Assembly (NCBI RefSeq): GCF_030687395.1
Contig: NZ_CP117430.1
Coordinates: forward strand, 868,001-932,000
Direction: 5' to 3'
From: Pseudomonas wuhanensis
GTDB taxonomy: Bacteria > Pseudomonadota > Gammaproteobacteria > Pseudomonadales > Pseudomonadaceae
DNA length: 64,000 bases
Both the position numbers and the translations under genes were made by a program. Below, one piece after another: positions 8,389 to 17,128 of the stretch. The notes beneath the pieces are model-generated. The model saw nothing but the letters and a program-made list of their open reading frames with translations. It had not been told where the DNA came from and did no database searches. Position 1 is the stretch's first letter. Every line of letters starts with the position of its first letter.

Positions 8389-9831
8389 ATGTTCGGTTTG
8401 GAGGCACTTGATCTCGCCCGGATTCAGTTCGCATTCACCATTTCGTTTCACATCCTGTTCCCGGCCATCACCATTGGCCTGGCGAGTTACCTGGCAGTGC
8501 TCGAAGGCCTGTGGCTGAAGACGCACAACGACACTTACCGCGATCTGTACCATTTCTGGTCGAAGATATTTGCCGTCAACTTCGGCATGGGCGTGGTGTC
8601 CGGTTTGGTCATGGCCTATCAGTTTGGCACCAACTGGAGCCGTTTCTCGGATTTCGCCGGTTCCGTGACCGGGCCGTTGCTGACCTATGAAGTACTCACC
8701 GCCTTCTTTCTCGAAGCCGGTTTCCTCGGTGTCATGCTGTTCGGCTGGAACAAGGTCGGGCGCAAGTTGCACTTCTTCGCTACCGTCATGGTGGCCATCG
8801 GCACGCTCATTTCGACCTTCTGGATTCTGGCCTCCAACAGCTGGATGCAGACCCCGCAAGGCTACGAGATCGTCAACGGCCAGGTCATTCCGGTGGACTG
8901 GCTGGCGATTATCTTCAACCCGTCGTTCCCCTACCGCCTGATGCACATGGCCACGGCGGCATTCGTTGCGACCGCCTTCTTCGTCGGTTCGTCGGCGGCC
9001 TGGCACTTGCTGCGCGGCAAGGACAACCCGGCGATCCGCACCATGCTCTCGATGGCGATGTGGATGGCGCTGATCGTTGCCCCGATTCAGGCCGTTATCG
9101 GTGACTTCCACGGCCTCAATACCCTCAAGCATCAGCCGGCGAAAATCGCTGCGATCGAAGGCCACTGGGAAAACCACGGTGATGAACCGACCCCGCTGAT
9201 CCTGTTCGGCTGGCCGGACATGAAAGCCGAAAAAACCAAATTCGCCGTCGAGATCCCGTACCTGGGCAGCCTGATCCTGACCCATTCCCTGGACAAACAG
9301 GTGCCGGCGCTCAAGGAGTTCCCGCCTGAAGACCGGCCGAATTCGACCATCGTTTTCTGGTCGTTCCGGGTCATGGTTGGTCTGGGCATGCTGATGATCT
9401 TCACCGGTTTGTGGAGCCTGTGGCTGCGCAAAAGCGACAAGCTGTACACCTCGCGGCCATTCCTGTACCTGGCGTTGTGGATGGGCCCATCCGGCCTGAT
9501 CGCAATCCTCGCCGGCTGGTTCACCACTGAGATCGGCCGTCAGCCGTGGGTGGTCTACGGCTTGATGCGCACGGCAGACGCGTCCTCCGGGCACAGCTTC
9601 GTGCAGATGAGCATCACCTTGATCATGTTCGTTGTGGTGTATTTCGCGCTGTTCGGCGCCGGTCTTGGCTACATGATGCGTCTGGTGCGCAAAGGTCCGA
9701 AGATCGACGAAGGCAAGGAAACCAACGAAGGGGGCCCTGGCCAGAAACGCACACCGGCTCGTCCGCTGTCTGCAGCCGATGACGATGGCACCGAAGCTGA
9801 TAACAGCCCCAGCCTGACCAAGGAGATTTGA
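8389..9831 (+). CDS. cioA: Cyanide-insensitive cytochrome bd-type quinol oxidase, subunit I
   Basis: 480 residues of an inner-membrane haem subunit that oxidises ubiquinol and reduces oxygen to water without pumping protons. I start at MFGLEALDLARIQFAFT (8389), preceded by AGAGGAAAAC; a GTG at 8341 would add 16 residues and lacks an RBS. The haem-ligand histidines fall at positions 21 (ISFHILFPAITIGL) and 186 (PYRLMHMATAAF), and EVLTAFFLEAGFLG carries the conserved glutamates. The quinol loop is short and the WFTTEIGRQPWVVYG motif is present, as in the Cio (not E. coli CydA) branch. First gene of cioAB plus small subunit. Confidence 0.95.
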   Translation: MFGLEALDLARIQFAFTISFHILFPAITIGLASYLAVLEGLWLKTHNDTYRDLYHFWSKIFAVNFGMGVVSGLVMAYQFGTNWSRFSDFAGSVTGPLLTYEVLTAFFLEAGFLGVMLFGWNKVGRKLHFFATVMVAIGTLISTFWILASNSWMQTPQGYEIVNGQVIPVDWLAIIFNPSFPYRLMHMATAAFVATAFFVGSSAAWHLLRGKDNPAIRTMLSMAMWMALIVAPIQAVIGDFHGLNTLKHQPAKIAAIEGHWENHGDEPTPLILFGWPDMKAEKTKFAVEIPYLGSLILTHSLDKQVPALKEFPPEDRPNSTIVFWSFRVMVGLGMLMIFTGLWSLWLRKSDKLYTSRPFLYLALWMGPSGLIAILAGWFTTEIGRQPWVVYGLMRTADASSGHSFVQMSITLIMFVVVYFALFGAGLGYMMRLVRKGPKIDEGKETNEGGPGQKRTPARPLSAADDDGTEADNSPSLTKEI

Positions 9832-9834
9832 ATC

Positions 9835-10842
9835 ATGGGTATTGATCTTCCGCTGATCTGGGCCGTGATCATCATCTTCGGCATCATGATGTATGTGGTC
9901 ATGGACGGTTTCGACCTGGGGATCGGGATTCTTTTCCCGTTCATCAAGGGCAAGAGCGATCGTGACGTCATGATGAACACCGTCGCCCCGGTCTGGGACG
10001 GCAACGAAACCTGGTTGGTATTGGGCGGCGCGGCATTGTTCGGCGCTTTCCCGCTGGCCTATTCGGTGGTGCTCTCGGCGCTGTACCTGCCGCTGATTTT
10101 TATGCTGATCGGGCTGATTTTTCGCGGTGTGGCCTTTGAGTTCCGCTTCAAGGCCAAGGACGACAAGCGTCATCTCTGGGACAAGGCATTCATTGGTGGC
10201 TCGATCGCCGCAACGTTCTTCCAGGGCGTGGCGTTGGGTGCGTTCATCGATGGGCTACCGGTAGTCAATCGTCAGTTTGCCGGCGGTTCACTTGACTGGT
10301 TGACCCCGTTCACGATGTTCTGCGGTGCGGCGCTGGTGGTGGCTTATGCACTGCTCGGTTGCACTTGGCTGATCATGAAAACCGAAGGCAAGTTGCAGAA
10401 GCAGATGCATGACCTGGCGCGGCCTTTGGCCTTCGTGTTGTTGGCGGTGATTGGCATCGTCAGTATCTGGACGCCATTGGCCCACGCCGAGATCGCTGCA
10501 CGCTGGTTCACCCTGCCGAACCTGTTCTGGTTCTTGCCGGTGCCGATTCTGGTGCTGGTGACCCTGTACGGTCTGATTCGGGCGGTGGCTCGCAATGCGC
10601 ATTACACGCCATTCCTGCTGACCCTGGTGCTGATTTTCCTCGGCTACAGCGGCCTGGGTATCAGCCTGTGGCCGAACATCGTGCCTCCGTCGATTTCGAT
10701 CTGGGACGCTGCCGCACCGCCGCAAAGCCAGGGCTTCATGCTGGTGGGCACGCTGTTCATCATCCCGTTCATCCTGGGTTACACCTTCTGGAGCTACTAC
10801 GTGTTCCGCGGCAAGGTCACCCACGAAGATGGTTATCACTAG
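9835..10842 (+). CDS. cioB: Cyanide-insensitive quinol oxidase, subunit II
   Basis: 335 residues and about eight hydrophobic helices. It starts 3 bases after the cioA stop. The family motifs are clear: VVMDGFDLGIGILFPF near residue 20, then VAPVWDGNETWLVLGGAALFGAFPLAYS, and RGVAFEFRFK. CydB/CioB subunits carry no haem but are needed to assemble subunit I. The C-terminal end has the GYTFWSYYVFRGKV segment typical of the family. Confidence 0.95.
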   Translation: MGIDLPLIWAVIIIFGIMMYVVMDGFDLGIGILFPFIKGKSDRDVMMNTVAPVWDGNETWLVLGGAALFGAFPLAYSVVLSALYLPLIFMLIGLIFRGVAFEFRFKAKDDKRHLWDKAFIGGSIAATFFQGVALGAFIDGLPVVNRQFAGGSLDWLTPFTMFCGAALVVAYALLGCTWLIMKTEGKLQKQMHDLARPLAFVLLAVIGIVSIWTPLAHAEIAARWFTLPNLFWFLPVPILVLVTLYGLIRAVARNAHYTPFLLTLVLIFLGYSGLGISLWPNIVPPSISIWDAAAPPQSQGFMLVGTLFIIPFILGYTFWSYYVFRGKVTHEDGYH

Positions 10843-10865
10843 CCTATGGCGCAGAGGAGAAAGCG

Positions 10866-11036
10866 ATGATGGCTGGCAAACCTGATTTGCAGGAAATCGA
10901 AGCAGCCGAGAAAAAGCCGCTCTGGCAGCGACTCGGCTGGCTGGCGATGATCTGGACCGGCAGCGTGGTGGCACTGTTCATTGTGGCCTCGCTGATGCGC
11001 ATGTTCATGAATGCCGCCGGTTTGAGCACCCACTGA
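10866..11036 (+). CDS. Small cytochrome bd-associated membrane subunit (DUF2474)
   Basis: 56 residues, one membrane helix (WLAMIWTGSVVALFIVASLM, about 25-44) after a charged N terminus ending KKPLWQRLGW, the mark of DUF2474. It lies 23 bases after cioB behind GAGGAG. By analogy with CydX/CbdX it probably stabilises the oxidase. It is followed by the terminator at 11074, so it ends the operon. An ATGATG double start leaves one residue of uncertainty. Confidence 0.85.
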   Translation: MMAGKPDLQEIEAAEKKPLWQRLGWLAMIWTGSVVALFIVASLMRMFMNAAGLSTH

Positions 11037-11073
11037 AATTCCCATCCCGTTGCCTTGCAGCACGGATTTATAG

Positions 11074-11097
11074 CCCTCCTGGTGGAGGGTTTTTTTT
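11074..11097 (+). terminator. Rho-independent terminator after cioAB operon
   Basis: CCCTCC-TGGT-GGAGGG hairpin immediately followed by eight T. It lies between the cio operon and the convergent rlmG gene. Confidence 0.9.
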
Positions 11098-11101
11098 CGC
11101 T

Positions 11102-12226
11102 TTATTTACGTGCTTTGAGGATGACGAACTTGGGGGTGGCCGCGACTTGCTCAACGCCGCGGAACAACCGCGCCAGCTTGCTGTGATAACCCAGGTGACG
11201 ATTGCCGACGATGTACAGCGCGCCGCCCACCACCAAGGATTCACGCGCTTGCTGGAACATCCGCCAGGCCAGGAAGTCGCCGACCACTTGCTGTTGGTGA
11301 AACGGCGGATTGCACAGCACCACGTCCAGGGATTGCGGTTCCTGTTCCGCCAAACCATCGCCGGCCCGCACAATCACGTCGCGATCGCCCAGCGCCGCGC
11401 GCCAGTTTTCAGCGGCCGATTGCACGGCCATGAACGACTCATCCACCAAGGTGTAGTGGGCCTCAGGGTTTTGCAGGGCACTGGCAATTGCCAGCACGCC
11501 GTTGCCACACCCCAGATCGGCAACTCGTGCTGCGCCGAGGTTCTTCGGCAAGTGCGGCAAGAAGGCCCGCGTGCCGATATCCAGCCCTTCGCGGCAGAAC
11601 ACATTGGCGTGATTGAGCAGTTCGATCGCAGGCGTGTCGAGTCGATAGCGGGTCGGGTAAGGGGAGACAGCAGGAGCTTTGGCTTCGGCTGTGGCGATCA
11701 GCAACCGAGCCTTCTTCACCGCCAGCGAGGCTTGCACCGGGCCGATGTAACGATCCAGCAGATCGCCCGCAGCGCGCGGCAAATGCTTCACCATGGCGGC
11801 CGCAATCACTTGAGCGCCGGGAGCCAGCTGCCCCTGTAGCCGGATCAGTTGCTCTTCCAGCAAGGCCAGGGTTTTCGGTACCCGGATCAGTACCCGGTCA
11901 AACGGACCGACGAACGCTTCGCTGGCCGGCACCCTCGGCACCGCATCAAACGCCTGGCCGTTGCGTATCAGGTTTTTTTCCAGTCCCTGAAAGGCCAGAA
12001 ACGAATCGCCGCTGCTGGTCACCCGAACCTTGCCCACCAGGCTGGCGGCCAAAGCACCGAAGCTGTCGTTGAGCACCAGCACACGAGTATCGGCTGCCGG
12101 CTGTTGCGCGGCCAGATGAGTGAGCAGGTATTCGTCTGCGGCATCAAATGCTTGCAACGGTTCATTCTGCTGTTCTGGCTGGCGGATCAGATCGAGTTGA
12201 GCGAAGGGGGTTTCGAGCAGAGGCAT
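11102..12226 (-). CDS. rlmG: 23S rRNA (guanine-1835-N2)-methyltransferase
   Basis: 374 residues with the two-domain architecture of RlmG/RsmC: a degenerate N-terminal methyltransferase-like domain and a C-terminal catalytic domain. The C-terminal domain has the SAM motif VADLGCGNGVLAIASAL and the catalytic NPPF motif in DVVLCNPPFHQQQVVGDFLA. The protein methylates the ribosomal large subunit RNA; the G1835 assignment rests on family likeness and length. It is convergent with cio and transcribed from around 12240. Confidence 0.9.
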   Translation of the reverse strand: MPLLETPFAQLDLIRQPEQQNEPLQAFDAADEYLLTHLAAQQPAADTRVLVLNDSFGALAASLVGKVRVTSSGDSFLAFQGLEKNLIRNGQAFDAVPRVPASEAFVGPFDRVLIRVPKTLALLEEQLIRLQGQLAPGAQVIAAAMVKHLPRAAGDLLDRYIGPVQASLAVKKARLLIATAEAKAPAVSPYPTRYRLDTPAIELLNHANVFCREGLDIGTRAFLPHLPKNLGAARVADLGCGNGVLAIASALQNPEAHYTLVDESFMAVQSAAENWRAALGDRDVIVRAGDGLAEQEPQSLDVVLCNPPFHQQQVVGDFLAWRMFQQARESLVVGGALYIVGNRHLGYHSKLARLFRGVEQVAATPKFVILKARK

Positions 12227-12415
12227 GAGGCGGGGGAGCTCTGGTAGTCAACGGAGGATAATCAGCGAGTGGCCCGCCGCTCAGGGGCTTATAGCGGGCG
12301 AACCATCCGAATGGACTGCGTCGTGGAATTTCACACGGCATCACTCAGGATGGATAGCAGATGGTACGTTTTTTTCGCTTGGATTACTCGCGGGGATTAG
12401 CGGATTCAAACAGAT

Positions 12416-13123
12416 TCAGATGACGCCCACTTTCGCGGCTCTGATCACTGCCGCAATTTTGTTGTTCACGCCGAATTTGCGGATAGCGCCCCGTATGTGG
12501 AACTGTACCGTGCTTTCACTCAGACTGAGGATGATCGCAATCTCGCCTGCAGTCTTGCCGTCGGCTGAATATTTCAACACCTCGACTTCTCGGGATGATA
12601 AATGCACTGTGCCCGGTTTTGAGGGCGCAGGCAGTTCTTTCGCGACAAGCCCGTGCAGGTGACGGCTAATGAATATCGCATAGCCCAGATTTTTATACAG
12701 ATCATGCGTCGTAATCGGACAGTGGCTTCTGGCCAGGCTCAGCATGCTGCAAAGCCCGTTCTCATCATGAACGGATTGGGACCAGCCATAGCGCAATCCT
12801 TGCTGTTTTTGTGCTTGCCACAGCGTCGGTGTCTTGAAAAAGACCTTTTCATGCCAAAGAATCGGCAATTCGGAATGATTGCAATGGGCTAGTATCGGAT
12901 CGATTTCACTGAAGTGCTCTTGTTCATATTTCGAGTTCCATTCGGTGGGATAGTTATTCAGATTGATCGGATGGCGATGTATCCCCCTTGTTTGGGATGT
13001 TATTGAAAATGCACAGAAATTAAAGCCAAGGTTTTTAACGAGATTGAGAGACATCTCGTACGCGGTCTCTATTTTCTGAGCGTAAGAAAGCTGCGTTAAC
13101 TGTGATTCCTTCCACACTTTCAT
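12416..13123 (-). CDS. LuxR-type quorum-sensing regulator without a LuxI (LuxR solo)
   Basis: 235 residues starting at MKVWKESQLTQL. An upstream in-frame start at 13252 would give 278. The N-terminal autoinducer-binding domain keeps the residues that contact acyl-homoserine lactones in TraR/LuxR: the W and Y four apart in YPTEWNSKYEQEHF, DP in SEIDPIL, W in ELPILWHE, and the G in the QSVHDENGLCSMLSL stretch. The C-terminal HTH is LSSREVEVLKYSADGKTAGEIAIILSLSESTVQFHI. No luxI-type synthase is in the window, so it probably answers to signals made elsewhere or by other cells. Its coding DNA is AT-richer than neighbouring genes. Confidence 0.85.
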   Translation of the reverse strand: MKVWKESQLTQLSYAQKIETAYEMSLNLVKNLGFNFCAFSITSQTRGIHRHPINLNNYPTEWNSKYEQEHFSEIDPILAHCNHSELPILWHEKVFFKTPTLWQAQKQQGLRYGWSQSVHDENGLCSMLSLARSHCPITTHDLYKNLGYAIFISRHLHGLVAKELPAPSKPGTVHLSSREVEVLKYSADGKTAGEIAIILSLSESTVQFHIRGAIRKFGVNNKIAAVIRAAKVGVI

Positions 13124-13408
13124 TTGGTAACTCCATTGCGGACTTACTTGCGTTGGTGCTGATTGGATCCAAGATCCGGCACGCCACGAGTGTAGGAGAT
13201 TTCCTACTTGCATGCTGGATTTTTTTGCTCTTGAAAATGCTTGCAACTGCATAACCGGTTCTTAGGTCTGTTACTGGCGGAGAAACAGAATCAACGGCTG
13301 ATCGTGTTTGTACTATTTAGTGAACGGAGCAAAAGCCATTACAAATCACCGGTGTTTATGCCGCCTGCTTTGCGGGACACTGGCGTTATCTGTTGAATGG
13401 AGCAACCC

Positions 13409-14185
13409 ATGACTGCCAGTGCAGAGAAATTCACGCGCCAGACGCTACTTGACGTCCAGCCGTTGACTTCAAACCTGTTCACCCTGCGAACTACCAGGGA
13501 TTCGGGCTTTCGTTTTCGCGCAGGGCAATTCGCCCGGCTGGGCGTGACCAAGGCGGACGGCAGTACGGTGTGGCGGGCTTATTCCATGGTCTCGTCCCCC
13601 TATGACGAGTTCCTGGAGTTCTTCTCCATTGTCGTTCCGGGAGGCGAGTTCACCAGTGAGCTGAGTCGGCTGGAAGTTGGCGATACTCTGCTGGTCGACC
13701 GGCAGGCCTTTGGTTATCTGACGCTGGATCGCTTCGTCGATGGCCGTGACCTCTGGTTGTTATCCACAGGCACGGGCCTGGCGCCGTTTCTGTCGATCCT
13801 GCAGGACTTCGAGGTTTGGGAAAAATTCGAGCGCATCCTCCTGGTTTACAGCGTGCGCGAAGCGCGGGAGCTGGCGTATCAGGAGCTGATTGCGGGGTTG
13901 GCGCAGCGTGATTATCTGGCCGAGTACGCACACAAGCTGCAATTCATCGCCACCGTTACCCGCGAGCAGCATTCGGGTGCCTTGAATGGGCGGATCACGA
14001 CGCTCCTGGAAAGTGGCGAGCTGGAGCGGACGGCTGGTGTAGCGCTGACAGCCGAGCATTCGCGGGTGATGCTCTGCGGTAATCCACAGATGATTGATGA
14101 CACGCGCAAGTTGCTCAAACAACGACACATGCAGTTGAGCCTCAGTCGCCGCCCTGGCCAAGTAGCGGTGGAAAACTACTGGTAA
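13409..14185 (+). CDS. fpr: Ferredoxin-NADP(+) reductase
   Basis: 258 residues, starting MTASAEKFTRQ behind GGAG; another in-frame ATG lies 12 bases upstream. It is an FAD enzyme passing electrons between NADPH and ferredoxin or flavodoxin. The FAD motif RAYSMVSSPYDE (R-x-Y-S) is followed by the NADPH-binding STGTGLAPFLSIL and LCGNPQMIDD. The C-terminal residues are VENYW, unlike the VEK end of the well-studied P. aeruginosa Fpr, so this may be the second (FprB-like) paralogue. It ends at a strong bidirectional terminator facing mscL. Confidence 0.9.
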   Translation: MTASAEKFTRQTLLDVQPLTSNLFTLRTTRDSGFRFRAGQFARLGVTKADGSTVWRAYSMVSSPYDEFLEFFSIVVPGGEFTSELSRLEVGDTLLVDRQAFGYLTLDRFVDGRDLWLLSTGTGLAPFLSILQDFEVWEKFERILLVYSVREARELAYQELIAGLAQRDYLAEYAHKLQFIATVTREQHSGALNGRITTLLESGELERTAGVALTAEHSRVMLCGNPQMIDDTRKLLKQRHMQLSLSRRPGQVAVENYW

Positions 14186-14187
14186 AC

Positions 14188-14213
14188 AAAACGGCGCCCC
14201 GAAGGCGCCGTTT
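14188..14213. terminator. Bidirectional terminator between fpr and mscL
   Basis: AAACGGCGCC and GGCGCCGTTT are perfect 10-base arms around a 5-6 base loop, with T-rich flanks on both strands. It sits between two convergent genes. Confidence 0.85.
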
Positions 14214-14230
14214 GTGCGGGCAATCAGTCA

Positions 14231-14644
14231 TCAGGGCTGATTGTTCTGGGCCTTGAGCAGATCGCGAATCTCTTCCAGCAGCTCTTCTTCCTTGGTCGGA
14301 ACCGGCGGCAGGGTTGGCGCAACGGCCTCTTCGCGTTTCAGACGGTTGATGGCCTTGACGCCCATGAAGATCGCGAAGGCGACAATGATGAAGTCGATCA
14401 GGCTCTGGATGAACTTACCGTAGGCCAGCACCACCGCCGGGACATCACCGTTGGCGGACTTGAGCGTAATGGCCAGGTCACTGAAGTCGACCCCACCGAT
14501 CAGCAAGCCGATTGGCGGCATCACCACGTCGCCGACAAACGACGAAACGATTTTGCCGAAGGCGGCGCCGATGATGATACCCACGGCCATGTCGACCACA
14601 TTACCTTTGACCGCGAAGGCCTTGAACTCACTTATCACGCCCAT
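14231..14644 (-). CDS. mscL: Large-conductance mechanosensitive channel
   Basis: 137 residues, the normal MscL length. It is an inner-membrane pentamer that opens when turgor rises and releases solutes on osmotic downshock. TM1 is [31 protein letters not shown] (about 17-45) including the conserved gate pattern; TM2 lies at about 75-100 ([24 protein letters not shown]). The C-terminal helix is charged ([18 protein letters not shown]), as in other MscL bundles. It is convergent with fpr. Confidence 0.95.
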   Translation of the reverse strand: MGVISEFKAFAVKGNVVDMAVGIIIGAAFGKIVSSFVGDVVMPPIGLLIGGVDFSDLAITLKSANGDVPAVVLAYGKFIQSLIDFIIVAFAIFMGVKAINRLKREEAVAPTLPPVPTKEEELLEEIRDLLKAQNNQP

Positions 14645-14929
14645 AGGTTATTTCCTTGTTACAGATGAGGTTGGTGAACGCAGTGTAAATCAGCAAAACG
14701 TCCCTTGCTTGAAACGCCTTCTTACAATGCCCGTGTCTATCGACACATCTTCTGGTAATTAGTTTACAAAATGCCACCACTCGCGCGCGATTACCCGCTC
14801 TAGACCGGGCTTTCCAGAACCTTTTCGCTATCGCCCCGGTGCGGGATTTCTATTTATGTTTTGGCCTTCGGGTCACTAGCCTCTGTGAAGCGCACCTGGA
14901 TGCGCCTTATAAAACCAGAGGAAACTTCC

Positions 14930-16471
14930 ATGACAACTCCCCTTGGCCTCGGGGCTTTTCCCTTGCGTCGTACCTTCGGCGTTCTGACCGCCAGCCTGCT
15001 GTCCTTCTCCGTCAACGCTGCGACCTTGACCCGTGATAACGGTGCCGCCGTCGGCGACAACCAGAACTCGCAAACCGCTGGCGCGACCGGGCCGGTGCTG
15101 TTGCAAGACATACAACTGATCCAGAAACTCCAGCGTTTTGACCGTGAACGCATTCCCGAACGCGTGGTGCATGCCCGTGGCACTGGCGCCCACGGCACGT
15201 TCACCGTGACCGACGACCTCAGCGACCTGACCAAGGCCAAGGTATTTGCCAGCGGCCAGAGCACGCCGGTATTTGTGCGTTTCTCCGCTGTGGTCCATGG
15301 CAACCATTCGCCGGAAACCTTGCGTGATCCGCGGGGGTTCGCCACCAAGTTCTACACCGCAGACGGCAACTGGGACCTGGTCGGCAACAATTTTCCGACC
15401 TTCTTCATCCGTGACGCGATCAAGTTTCCAGACATGGTCCACGCCTTCAAGCCGGACCCGCGCACCAACCTTGACGACGATTCCCGTCGTTTCGATTTTT
15501 TCTCCCATGTTCCGGAAGCCACTCGTACCTTGACCGAGTTGTATTCCAACTCCGGCACGCCGGCCAGTTATCGGGAAATGGACGGTAATGGTGTACATGC
15601 CTACAAGTTAGTTAACGCCAAAGGCGATGTGCACTATGTAAAGTTTCACTGGAAAAGTTTGCAAGGAATAAAAAATCTCGCCCCTAAAGAAGTAACGGGT
15701 GTTCAAGGCCAAGACTACAGTCATATGACTAACGACTTGGTTTCACATATTAACAAGGGGGACTTCCCGAAATGGGACTTGTACATCCAGGTTCTAAATC
15801 CACAAGACTTGTCCAAGTTTGATTTCGATCCACTGGATGCAACCAAGATCTGGCCCGGAGTTCCTGAGCGAAAAGTTGGACAAATGGTGTTGAACCGTAA
15901 TCCGGCGAATGTTTTTCAGGAAACCGAACAAGTGGCCATGGCCCCGGCCAATTTAGTGCCGGGTATCGAGCCTTCGGAAGATCGCTTATTGCAAGGACGA
16001 GTGTTCTCGTATGCCGATACCCAACTGTATCGTCTGGGGGCCAATGCTCTGCAGTTGCCGATCAACGCACCCAAAGTCGCCGTGAACAACGGCAACCAGG
16101 ATGGCGCAATGAACCTCGGCGCCAGCAGCACGGGCGTGAATTACCAGCCAAGTCGCCTGTTGCCTCGTGAAGAACCGCAAACCGCGCGTTACAGCCAGTC
16201 GGCCCTGTCGGGCAGCACGCAGCAGGCGAAGATTCAGCGTGAGCAGAACTTCAAGCAAGCCGGCGATCTGTATCGCTCGTTCAACCAGAAGGAACGTCAG
16301 GACCTGATCGACAGCTTCGGTGGCTCTCTAGCCACCACTGACGATGAGAGCAAGCACATCATCCTGTCCTTTCTTTACAAGGCCGACCCGGAATACGGGA
16401 CCGGGGTGGCCAAAGTAGCCAAGGGTGATCTGGCTCGGGTCAAGGCACTGGCGGCCAAACTGGTCGACTGA
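14930..16471 (+). CDS. katB: Periplasmic monofunctional catalase
   Basis: 513 residues, the same as P. aeruginosa KatB. It dismutates hydrogen peroxide. The start MTTPLGLG follows CCAGAGG and opens a signal peptide (LRRTFGVLTASLLSFSVNAAT), so the enzyme is exported. Active-site residues are present: His81 in VVHARGTGAHGTF, Asn in LVGNNFPTFFIRDAIKF, and haem-ligand Tyr361 in RVFSYADTQLYRLGANA. Codons 225-330 or so (15600-15900) are AT-rich (about 44 percent GC by my count, against about 62 percent before) while the protein remains intact. It is followed by ankB, its usual partner. Confidence 0.95.
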   Translation: MTTPLGLGAFPLRRTFGVLTASLLSFSVNAATLTRDNGAAVGDNQNSQTAGATGPVLLQDIQLIQKLQRFDRERIPERVVHARGTGAHGTFTVTDDLSDLTKAKVFASGQSTPVFVRFSAVVHGNHSPETLRDPRGFATKFYTADGNWDLVGNNFPTFFIRDAIKFPDMVHAFKPDPRTNLDDDSRRFDFFSHVPEATRTLTELYSNSGTPASYREMDGNGVHAYKLVNAKGDVHYVKFHWKSLQGIKNLAPKEVTGVQGQDYSHMTNDLVSHINKGDFPKWDLYIQVLNPQDLSKFDFDPLDATKIWPGVPERKVGQMVLNRNPANVFQETEQVAMAPANLVPGIEPSEDRLLQGRVFSYADTQLYRLGANALQLPINAPKVAVNNGNQDGAMNLGASSTGVNYQPSRLLPREEPQTARYSQSALSGSTQQAKIQREQNFKQAGDLYRSFNQKERQDLIDSFGGSLATTDDESKHIILSFLYKADPEYGTGVAKVAKGDLARVKALAAKLVD

Positions 16472-16528
16472 TCCATCTGCCTGAAGCGGGACCTCATGCG
16501 AGGTCCCGTCCGATCAAGGAGTTGTGCC

Positions 16529-17083
16529 ATGCGTTTTTATCTGTCTGTGGTTCTGGCGTGCTGGTCACTCAGTGTGTTCGCCGGACCTGACGTGCAAGCC
16601 TCGAATGACCCCCAAGCGCTGAAAGCCCAATTACAGGATTACTACTTCGATGCCGCCCGACGTGGTGATGTGCCCATGCTCGAAACCTTCATCGAGGCCG
16701 ACTATTCCCTCGATACCCGCGACAGCAAGGGTTACACCGCACTGATTCTGGCCGCCTATCACGGCCAGAGCGCCGCAGTGGAGCGTTTGCTCGCTGCCGG
16801 GGCGGATGCCTGCGCTCAGGATCAACGCGGCAATACGGCGTTGATGGGCGCGATTTTCAAGGGGGAAGTGCAAATCGCTCGAACCCTGTTGGCCGCCAAT
16901 TGCAGCCCCGACCAACGCAACGGCGCCGGGCAGACTGCCGCGATGTATGCCGGCTTGTTCAAGCGCGTCGAGTTGCTGGATGCACTCAAGGCCAAAGGGG
17001 CGGACATGAACGCCGAAGATCCGCTGGGCAATAGTGCCGCGCGTCTGGCCAGCGGTGAAATCCGCACGGCAGCGCCGCGCTGA
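16529..17083 (+). CDS. ankB: Periplasmic ankyrin-repeat protein, KatB partner
   Basis: 184 residues starting MRFYLSVVLACWSLSVFAGPD, with a signal peptide of about 18-19 residues, preceded by AAGGAG. Three to four ankyrin repeats are visible: DSKGYTALILAAYHGQSAAVERLLAAGA, DQRGNTALMGAIFKGEVQIARTLL and NGAGQTAAMYAGLFKRVELLDALKAKG. In P. aeruginosa the homologous gene next to katB is needed for full KatB activity, so co-location 57 bases downstream is informative. Co-transcription with katB is likely. Confidence 0.9.
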   Translation: MRFYLSVVLACWSLSVFAGPDVQASNDPQALKAQLQDYYFDAARRGDVPMLETFIEADYSLDTRDSKGYTALILAAYHGQSAAVERLLAAGADACAQDQRGNTALMGAIFKGEVQIARTLLAANCSPDQRNGAGQTAAMYAGLFKRVELLDALKAKGADMNAEDPLGNSAARLASGEIRTAAPR

Positions 17084-17128
17084 TCCGCGTCAGCTGAGCT
17101 ATCATCGCGGTTTTTGCCGGGAGTTCAG

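Noticed and set aside
8368..10173. A 601-codon open frame on the minus strand
   Set aside because: It is antisense to cioA and the start of cioB; no coding signature.
12416..13123. A luxI partner for the LuxR gene
   Set aside because: No acyl-homoserine-lactone synthase motif in either direction within the window.
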